Made by a program: the position numbers and the translations under genes
Notes under the pieces: generated by a model
What the model was told of the DNA's origin: nothing
Database searches by the model: none
What the model saw: only the letters and a program-made list of their open reading frames with translations
NCBI GenBank assembly: GCA_951217055.1
Contig: OX578276.1
Span: 73,780,644 to 73,844,643, forward strand
Reading direction: 5' to 3'
Origin: Gerris lacustris
Taxonomy: Eukaryota > Arthropoda > Insecta > Hemiptera > Gerridae
Length of the DNA stretch: 64,000 bases
Part shown: positions 57,120-64,000 of the stretch, in pieces
How positions within the stretch are numbered: the first letter of the stretch is position 1
Layout: each line of letters begins with the position of its first letter

Positions 57120-59399
57120 AGACGTCTAAAGACTCTATTTAAATTTTAAGCTCCATGATATTTAAGAACCACTAGCTCCTTAATGCCATGCTAAAATTAG
57201 AGATAATGATACTTGAGGGAAGGCGAATAACAAAACTGTACTCTGCTACTGATAACAAACAAAAACTGACCGACAATAACATTACAGAGTTGACTGACCC
57301 TGACCTTGACACACCCCCATTACAAATAAAGAAATGACACTGGCTATCAATGCATGTAAGAGTGGTACAACTCCCGGTCCTGACTCTATTAGCTACGACT
57401 TTTTCAAATATCTCCCCCAAGAATGGCTGCAACACCTTAACTTATTTTATAATAAAATCCTAGAACTGGAAAGTACTCCTAGTGATTGGTCCCAGATATG
57501 TACTGTAATATTATACAAGAAGGGAGAAAAAACCGATTTAAATAATTACAGAGGAATAGCACTCGTTAACTGCATTACAAAAATATTCACATCCATCCTC
57601 AATAACCGGCTCCGACTTTGGTCAGAAAAACATAAGTTGATCCCTGATACTCAATCAGGGTTCAAAAAGAATAAAAGCTGTTGCGATAACATCTTTATAT
57701 TAAATTCATTGATACAAAATCATATCCGACTACCGAAAAGAAAACTATTTGTCGCTTTTGTTGACTTTAAAAAGGCCTTCGATAGCCTTGATCATCACCT
57801 ACTAATAAAAAAACTACAGGGAGTAAACTTGAGCTCAAAATTTCTACGGGTATTAATCAGTCTATACAATCAAGCCAAAACCAAAATTCTTTATAAAAAC
57901 GAAAAATCGAACGAAATATCTATATTAAAAGGCGTGCTTCAAGGTGAAATATTATCACCTCTTTTGTTCAACCTTTTCATTAGCGATATCGACGCGTTCT
58001 TTAAAGCAAGAGGATACGAGGGTGTAAGCATCAACGGTGAAACAAACATTAGTCTGTTAGCCTACGCAGATGATCTCACTATAATGTCAGACTCGGTAAT
58101 CCAGCTAAATTCAGCTTTGAAAATTCTCGATGAATACTGTCGAGACAACGGTTTGACAGTGAATACAAATAAAACTAAAGTCATGATAGTATCAAAGGGC
58201 AATCTGTCCCAAAATCACCCCAAGTGCTACTATAATAATCAAATTCTTGAGGAAGTGACTAGTTTTAATTACCTTGGAGTATATTTTACCAAAAGAGGGT
58301 TATTCGAAGAAAATACTAAATACAGTAGCACGCTGCAGGGCGATATCTGGTGCAGTTAAAGAAACTCTTGCTAAAGCATCCAATCGCTCCTTTAAAGCTG
58401 TCAAGCAAGTATATAACGCATCCGTGCTTGGAACTCTCTTGTATGCCTCTCCAATACCTTAAGCAATTAGAAGCTCTACAAAACTACTTCTTTAAAAATT
58501 ATTTCTCGTTAAACGTCAATACTCCGCATTATATTGTGAGGCAAGAGTTCGACGTTCAACATGTCTCAATTAAAATCCTCGGTCAAGTGTTAAAGTTTAT
58601 ACACAGAATACATTGCTTGGAGGACGATAGTCTGGTGAAGCAGTGCTTTAATCGTCTAATATACTTAGATTCGGTTCAAGGTAATACTGTAAAATATAAC
58701 TGGGTTTATCAAGTAAAGCAGTTACTAGCCACAATAGACGTCGACCCCAACTTAGTACTAACAGCACCGTTCTCTTCGACATTTATACAAAACACACAGA
58801 CAGCATACGGATTAAAACTTAGACAAAAAGACTTGGACAGAATACAAACCTCATCTTACTCCAGTTTATACAGAATATTAACAAGCTGCAATAGCCCCGA
58901 CTATCATTACCTAAACACATCATTATTTCTACCTTACTCAGTACAACGTATTCTTGCACAGGTTAGAACAGCGGGTTTCGATAGTTTAAAATTAACAATT
59001 AGAGGGATGCTCCACAAAATAAAAACAAATGAAATCTGCCCGATATGTAATCTTGGGGAGCAAGAAAATATAGGTCATATTTTTTTACGATGCCCAATAT
59101 ATGAGCTCCAAAGAAAATCCTTTCTTCCAATGCACGTAGTCAGTGAGGAATGGGCAGACACGACTAATGTTTCTTCCATATTAACTTACCAAAACAAAAG
59201 CAATTGTAAAAACATATTTTATTATGTATTAAATATTCTCAAAACTAGATCTTTTATCCTGGAGGAGTAATTGTTAATCCAATTTTTGTCGTTAATGCTC
59301 TTTATTATTTCTTGGTTATTTATAATTTGATGTAATTTGGCTACACCCCTTTTTATAAGACTTATTTGCTTTAAATACAAATATTTTTCTATTCTATTC
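57120..59399 (+). mobile_element. LINE (I/Jockey-like group), nearly intact RT region
   Basis: Holds the RT coding region (57190-59270), a 125-bp 3' UTR and a TATTTTTCTATTCTATTCT tail that ends exactly where the second 693-bp copy begins. The 5' part (endonuclease, ORF1) is missing. It is in the same lineage as the fragment at 23.66-24.69 kb. Confidence 0.8.
57190..59270 (+). pseudogene. LINE reverse transcriptase with C-terminal CCHC knuckle, three frameshifts
   Basis: An upstream frame (..NITELTDPDLDTPPLQIK, about 57270-57325) shifts into the 341-codon frame 57334-58359: TTPGPDSISYDFF, ILYKKGEKTDLNNYRGIALV, FVDFKKAFDSLDH (palm, residues 147-159), GVLQGEILSPLLFNLFISDI and AYADD (residues 249-253, catalytic). 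Near 58320 it shifts into the frame of 58274-58462 (ARCRAISGAVKETLAKASNR, YNASVLGTLLYASPIP), and near 58455 into the frame of 58350-59270 (QYLKQLEALQNYFFKNY, then CPIC..ENIGHIFLRCP zinc knuckle). GVLQGEILSP replaces the usual GVPQGxxLSP. The catalytic residues are intact but the three shifts disable it. The methionines of these frames are not natural starts. Confidence 0.85.
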
Positions 59400-60090
59400 T
59401 AATTATGAAGAAAGCTCATTTTAATTTTCTTAATACGGAATTAGTGTGTTCCCTGAAATCAAATTTGTCATCAATCAATACTCCAAGGAATTTAAACGCT
59501 ACCTGTTTAACTTGACTGGTAGAACAAATCATGACGTTGGGCACTTATACATTTTAATTTTACTAAAAATAACGTAACATTTATAACTAGCTGATTGGTT
59601 GAGCGCCATTCATAGAAAGCCTTGGACAGATTATTAAGATACAGCTCAAGTTTAACGGCAGTTCTCGCTACTACTATAACTGAAGTATCGTCAGCACATA
59701 GTACTACACGGCAAGTTGGAAACACCTTTTTTTATAAAATTTCAAGTGTCATTAATAAATATTAGGAATAATAACGGGCCTAAAATGCTTCCCTGAGGCA
59801 CGCCTATATTACTATGTTAAAGCGTTGGGTGAGCACTGAGCACGATTTATAAGTACACTGAACGATCTGTTTACTAAAAAGGAATTGATAAGATCAAGTA
59901 AATGGCCTCTTAAACCTGACCTAAAGAGTTTAAATAGTAAAATAGAGTGGGATACCAGGTCAAAAGCTTTTGATAAATGGAAGAAAAGACCGGTTACATA
60001 CAAGCGTTGGTCTATAGACTTTGAGATTTCTTCGACGGAAGCAACGGTAGCTGAAACTATATAGTATAGATATATAGTTAGTGTTTATAA
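59398..60090. repeat. 693-bp direct repeat, right copy
   Basis: Second copy of 55984-56676. Its left edge touches the tail of the plus-strand LINE and its right edge touches the (ATA)n 3' tail of the minus-strand RTE-like element. Contains the same LINE palm frames (59507-59725 and 59812-60003, minus). Confidence 0.93.
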
Positions 60091-60113
60091 TAATAATAAT
60101 AATAATAATAATA

Positions 60114-60909
60114 ACCATTTATTGCTTTTTTTATAACAAATAACAAATAATTATAATGTTTTACACTGATTCCCTAGCAAATCGGCACGTAGCCGTGGTT
60201 CCCTTGTGGGGTTGGAGTTGGTCGCAGCCACTTTTTACGTTTTTTTTTTTTTGTTTTTTCCTTCTTTTTTTTGCATAAGATTATAATAACAATAAATAAT
60301 TTTCAATATACATTCTTCACTGACTTTACATGATTTATTTCAGATTAATATATTATTTACACATCATTCTACTTATAAGACATTATACTACTTCATTAAA
60401 TGATATTTAAAGATAATTAATAAATAATTAAACAAACCATTCAATGCTACAACACTAGTTAGTAAATATTTCCGACAGAATTTAGCATTAAAATTAGTTA
60501 ATTTAATTGAAAAAAAATGTATAATTCAAAATTTTTAAATTCATTTATTTATTATTATTTTTTTTTTTTTTTTTTTAAATTAATTTAAATTAAAATTTGT
60601 TAATTTAGCATTAATTAACAAATAATTTAACAAAAACACAGATTACTAAATATTTAAATTAAAATTTAACAATACCAGTTAATAAATATTTTAACAACAA
60701 CACTACTTAATAAATATTAAAATAAAATTTAACAATAAAATTAGTTACTAAATAATTGACTAGACAATTTACGAGTAAAAACTTAATTTTTTTTCTTTTT
60801 TTTTTATTATTATTATAAACTTCTCCTTATTATTGTATACTCTAGATTGCGTTTACTACTATAAACAAAATTATTATTTATATAATTAAAATGTATAACT
60901 TTGATTTTA
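60114..60909 (-). other. 3' UTR of the RTE-like LINE
   Basis: About 800 bp, very A/T-rich with T tracts at 60241-60252 and 60559-60576. It has one GC-richer block near the 3' end (60181-60235, GGCACGTAGCCGTGGTTCCC), which may be the RT recognition region. No frame. Confidence 0.6.
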
Positions 60910-63645
60910 CTACTTTTTCCTTAGCCAAACGTCACAGTACATGTCGGTCATTCTCCTCCACTCTTGTCTGTCCTGAGCGACACGTTGCCAGGTCTCTCCT
61001 CCACATACTTTTTTAAACTCTTCGTCCCATCGGGTTCTCGGTCTTCCTTTAACTCTTTTTCTGTCTATCGGGTAGAACTGTAAGGCTTTCTTTGACCATC
61101 GGTCATCCACACTTCTGGCTATGTGCCCTGACCATTGCCATTTTCTTCGTGTGATAATCCTTGCTATATCCTCAAGCCCTGTTTCCTTTAACATCCATTC
61201 CACGCTCTTCTTGTCCTTGATCTTTATTTTGAGCATGCTCCTCATCATGTGCCTTTGCGTAACTCTTAATTTGTTGAGGACATGGTTCGATGTTACCCAG
61301 GTTTCACATGCATATATAAGTACAGGTAGGACACACATGCTCCAAAGTCTACTTTTCCTTTCCTGATTAACCTCTGATCTGAAGAGATATCTATACTTGT
61401 TGTAACTTTGCCATCCTATAGCTATTCTCCTGCTGATTTCTTTATCTTCAGGGTTGTTTTCTGAATTAATTATACTTCCTAGATAGATGTAAGATTCTAC
61501 TATTTCAATTTCTGTGCTCATTTTGTTTTCTTCAGTATTTATTTTCATGAACTTAGTTTTGCTTTTATTTATTTCTAGTCCTACCTTCTTTGTTTCATCC
61601 TTTAGTTCTTCAAGCATTTTTTCAGCCTCTTCAAAATTTTTCGCAATCAAGCACAAGTCGTCGGCAAATGCCAGCCTGTTCAACCATTCTCCTTCCACTT
61701 TTATTCCACACCCCTCCCACTGTAGTTTCCGACACGCTCTCTCTAACACAGCAGTAAAAATTTTTGCAGACGGAACGTCGCCTTGCCTTGTTCCTCTTTC
61801 AACGTTCACTGTTCTCCTTTCCTTTTCGAAAGTAATTTGTAATTTGGCTCCATCATATATATATTGGAATATTTTAATATAATCTTGATTTAGACCTGAT
61901 AACTTGAGTATTTCTAATATGGAATGTTTATAGATGGAATCAAAAGCTTGTTTAAAGTCTACGAACACAATAACTAAGGGGAAATTATATTGATACGCAT
62001 TTCTTATTAGTTGCTTGACAGTAAGGATGTTGTCTAGCGTCGAGAAGTTCTTTCTAAATCCGGTTTGAGATATGCTTAATTCGGCTTCTAATGACTTGTC
62101 TATCCTTCTAGTTATAATTGTCATAAATATTTTGTAGACAGTCGACAGGAGACTTATCGGGCGATAATTACTTATATCTAGTCTATTCCCTTTTTTAAAT
62201 AATAACAATAAGTGTGCTGTTAGCCATTCGGTCGGTACTTTTGTTTCATTTAAACACTGATTATATAGGTGTTGAAGAGCAAGTATAAGAGTTTCACCTC
62301 CCGCTTTCAGTTCTTCATTTATTACATTATCTCCTCCTCCTGCTTTTCCATTCTTACTTTTTTTTATGGCCCATTCGATTTCTTGTGGTAGTATCTGAGG
62401 TGATTTTATTTCTTGACCATATATCGTTAAGTTGCATGCTTCGTTTTTTCCTTCTCCTTTATAAATATTTTGAAAGTGGTTACTTATTATTTCAATAATC
62501 TCCGATTTGTCATATTTTATTGTACCATCATTAGATTTCATTGAGACTATTTTGCTCTTTCCTGCTGATACAGATCTCCAATATTTTTTAATACTTCCAC
62601 CTTTTTCAATGGTTTCTTCTATTTCTTTTATTCTCTTCTCTTTACTCCACTCTTTCATATGATTTCTGATCTTTTTTGAGAGATCTACATGTCTTGATCT
62701 GTCTTTCCCGGTGTTCTTCAGTTTTCTTCTTGTCCTTAGCATTCTTGATATTTCTTTAGGTATTTTTGACTTTCTCTTTATAGGGTTGTCTGAGACTACT
62801 TTATTTGATGCAGTTTTGATGACTTTTACTATTTCCCTCTCTGCGGTGTTTATGTCTTTGTAATTTGTTTTTATTTCGTTTTTTATGATGTTTTCAAACG
62901 TTTCTCTATTGAAGCAATTTAGATCAATATTAATATTTTTCTTTTTGTTGGTATATTTTCTTTTTAATTCATTGATATAGAGGACTCCTTTTAATGGCAC
63001 GTGATCGCTTCCAATATCAACTTCACGGTTTGTTTCAACATCGTAGAATAGATTTTTTTTATCTGATAGAAAGAAATCTATTTCATTTTTAGTCTGACCG
63101 TCCGGACTGACCCATGTCCACTTCTTCTCTTCTGGTTTATTAAAATACGAGTTCATAATATAGAGCTTATTTCCCTCGGCGAATTCAATTAATCTTTTTC
63201 CACGATTATTTCTCTTGCCGATGCCGTATTTTCCTAAAGCCTCCGAGTTATTTTCGTTACCAATTTTAGCATTAAAATCTCCTAATATAATTGTAAACTT
63301 ACAGTTTTCCTCTTCGATAGCTGTTTGTAGCATACTGTAGAATTGCTCTACTTCTTCCTCTTCTGCTTCGGAAGTCGGTGCATAAACTTGAATTAATTTC
63401 AGTCTGCCCTTAACTCCACTATCCGCAAGACTTATTATAAGTTTCGACACTCTATGTGTGTAGGACTTGTAGCATCTGATGTCTCTAGTAGTACGTTTAT
63501 TCACCAGGAATCCTGTTCCTCCATTACTTCCGTTACCGTTGTAGTAAAATTCAACATCATTTTCCAGTTCTAGGAGTCCTTCCCCTTTCCTCCTAACCTC
63601 TGAAATCCCAAATACATCCCAGGTGATATTCTTCATCTCTTCCAT
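60910..63645 (-). CDS. RTE-like LINE ORF2: AP endonuclease plus reverse transcriptase (911 aa from ATG)
   Basis: An intact frame for target-primed retrotransposition. Residues 1-225 form the apurinic-type endonuclease: GISEVRR (13-19, catalytic E16), VYAPTS (87-92), GDFNAKIG (122-129), NEIDFFLS (187-194) and SDH (213-215). The RT follows: KNGKAGGGDNV (431-441), FKKGNRLDISNYRPISLLS (483-501), FVDFKQAFDS (561-570), RQGDVPSAKIF (620-630) and AFADD (659-663, metal-binding aspartates). The C-terminus has ETWVTS (781-786), WQWSGHIAR (836-844) and GRPRTRWDEEF (867-877), typical of RTE-type and related LINEs. GDVPSA instead of GDPLSP is unusual. The start is doubtful: the endonuclease N-terminal strand (YTLYTYNCRTL) lies upstream of this ATG, and the frame is open back to the UAG at 63787-63789. 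The natural protein probably starts before residue 1, giving 958 residues after that UAG. Clade assignment is from motifs only. Confidence 0.92.
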   Translation of the reverse strand: MEEMKNITWDVFGISEVRRKGEGLLELENDVEFYYNGNGSNGGTGFLVNKRTTRDIRCYKSYTHRVSKLIISLADSGVKGRLKLIQVYAPTSEAEEEEVEQFYSMLQTAIEEENCKFTIILGDFNAKIGNENNSEALGKYGIGKRNNRGKRLIEFAEGNKLYIMNSYFNKPEEKKWTWVSPDGQTKNEIDFFLSDKKNLFYDVETNREVDIGSDHVPLKGVLYINELKRKYTNKKKNINIDLNCFNRETFENIIKNEIKTNYKDINTAEREIVKVIKTASNKVVSDNPIKRKSKIPKEISRMLRTRRKLKNTGKDRSRHVDLSKKIRNHMKEWSKEKRIKEIEETIEKGGSIKKYWRSVSAGKSKIVSMKSNDGTIKYDKSEIIEIISNHFQNIYKGEGKNEACNLTIYGQEIKSPQILPQEIEWAIKKSKNGKAGGGDNVINEELKAGGETLILALQHLYNQCLNETKVPTEWLTAHLLLLFKKGNRLDISNYRPISLLSTVYKIFMTIITRRIDKSLEAELSISQTGFRKNFSTLDNILTVKQLIRNAYQYNFPLVIVFVDFKQAFDSIYKHSILEILKLSGLNQDYIKIFQYIYDGAKLQITFEKERRTVNVERGTRQGDVPSAKIFTAVLERACRKLQWEGCGIKVEGEWLNRLAFADDLCLIAKNFEEAEKMLEELKDETKKVGLEINKSKTKFMKINTEENKMSTEIEIVESYIYLGSIINSENNPEDKEISRRIAIGWQSYNKYRYLFRSEVNQERKSRLWSMCVLPVLIYACETWVTSNHVLNKLRVTQRHMMRSMLKIKIKDKKSVEWMLKETGLEDIARIITRRKWQWSGHIARSVDDRWSKKALQFYPIDRKRVKGRPRTRWDEEFKKVCGGETWQRVAQDRQEWRRMTDMYCDVWLRKK

Positions 63646-63786
63646 AAGCTCTGTAAGTTTGTTTTCATCCCTCAGTGTTCTGCAGTTGTATGTATATAGT
63701 GTGTAACATTTATTTTTTTTATTTAATTTATTTATTTTCTTTTTATTAATAGTGATAAGTTTTGTTTTATCGATATTTGGTGATTG
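63646..63786 (-). CDS. In-frame N-terminal extension of ORF2 without an ATG
   Basis: 47 codons run from just after the UAG to the first in-frame ATG: QSPNIDKTKLITINKKKINK (lysine/asparagine-rich linker), then KCYTLYTYNCRTLRDENKL and TEL. The TYNCRTL strand is the equivalent of the N(V/C)RTL first motif of LINE endonucleases, needed for a complete fold. The frame is undamaged but has no ATG, so it must be reached by readthrough or by non-AUG initiation. Confidence 0.7.
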
Positions 63787-64000
63787 CTATGTATCTTTTT
63801 TGTTGCTTGGACCTTCTTTTTCAAGAACAGTAGAATTAAATGAGTTCGACAAGTATGATGTGATATTTTGTTGAGCATTTTTGATCATTTTTTTCTTTTG
63901 GATAAGTTCAGATGGTGCTTGCGTTGGGCCTAGATGTCTCTTACCGTTTACGTTAGTTTCTTCTTTGGTTTCATTCTCTCCTTCTTCTTCATCAATATTA
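63787..64000 (-). CDS. RTE-like LINE ORF1, C-terminal 70 codons (partial)
   Basis: Open from the window edge to a TAG at 63787-63789. It is acidic at first (NIDEEEGENETKEETNVNGK), then basic and glutamine-rich (PSELIQKKKMIKNAQQNITS) and ends EKEGPSNKKDT. It shows no conserved domain; ORF1 of such elements is short and poorly conserved. It lies in the same frame as ORF2, with UAG CAA UCA between them. The N-terminus is outside the window. Confidence 0.65.
   Translation of the reverse strand, partial: NIDEEEGENETKEETNVNGKRHLGPTQAPSELIQKKKMIKNAQQNITSYLSNSFNSTVLEKEGPSNKKDT

Larger units (their letters stand above)
60089..64000 (-). mobile_element. RTE-like LINE, apparently complete 3' end, 5' end outside the window
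   Basis: From right to left: the C-terminal part of ORF1 (63787-64000), a UAG, the endonuclease/RT frame (60910-63786), a 3' UTR of about 800 bp (60114-60909, AT-rich with T tracts) and an (ATA)n tail at 60089-60113. Reading frames are undamaged, so the copy is young and possibly active. The 13.2-13.5 kb fragment belongs to a related family. Confidence 0.85.

Noticed and set aside
57172..57435. 87-codon minus-strand frame
   Set aside because: Antisense shadow of the start of the LINE RT region at 57.2-57.4 kb.
61121..61882. Plus-strand frames of 81 and 122 codons
   Set aside because: Antisense shadows of the intact LINE ORF2.

Overview
This window is AT-rich, gene-poor eukaryotic DNA built almost wholly from transposable elements at different stages of decay. 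The element mix (RTE-like, Jockey-like and I/Jockey-group LINEs, Ty3/gypsy, a Penelope-like element, hAT, Mutator-like, Helitron-like and many short inverted-repeat families, plus long (TA)n tracts) points to an arthropod, most likely an insect. That is inference from family content; I cannot name the species. I found no convincing host gene, tRNA, rRNA operon or CRISPR array. One GC-rich, exon-like patch near 7 kb is the only weak host-gene candidate.

Layout. 0-19 kb: non-coding DNA with short non-autonomous elements: a 259-bp element with 53-bp terminal inverted repeats (TIRs) and a hammerhead-like motif (696-954), a GGGTAAAACCGGGTA-ended element (1853-2792), a Helitron-like repeat (4.5-5.4 kb), several dispersed families called A to E here, two CpG-rich elements (13.6-14.2 kb) and a 690-bp TIR element (16.1-16.8 kb). 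19.5-21 kb: a decayed gypsy pol (minus). 23.6-24.7 kb: a 5'-truncated LINE (plus). 28.5-29.2 kb: nested inverted repeats between two (TA)n tracts, with a hammerhead core. 29.6-33.2 kb: a LINE fragment and a second decayed gypsy element. 34.86-36.96 kb: a broken hAT element with a target duplication. 37.8-38.8 kb: a Jockey-like remnant. 39.8-40.1 kb: another (TA)n-flanked hammerhead-like segment.

42.3-45.5 kb is a clear nest: a Penelope-like element (reverse transcriptase plus GIY-YIG endonuclease, minus) is split by a Mutator-like transposon, which itself carries a family A insertion and a (TA)n tract. 46.3-48.9 kb is a TIR element loaded with nested repeats. 50.76-52.27 kb is a 1.5-kb element with perfect 28-bp TIRs and nine copies of a 14-bp motif. 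55.1-60.1 kb has a LINE fragment whose 693-bp end is duplicated on both sides of a second LINE. The right end (60.1-64 kb) holds the only intact large reading frame, a 911-codon endonuclease/reverse transcriptase.

The most interesting observation is at that right end. The upstream ORF1 and the endonuclease/RT frame are in the same frame, separated by a single UAG followed by CAA UCA. This matches the known UAG-CAR-YYA leaky-stop context, so the element may make its polymerase by stop-codon readthrough. The next two are the hammerhead-like motifs in small inverted-repeat elements and the 50.8-52.3 kb motif-array transposon.
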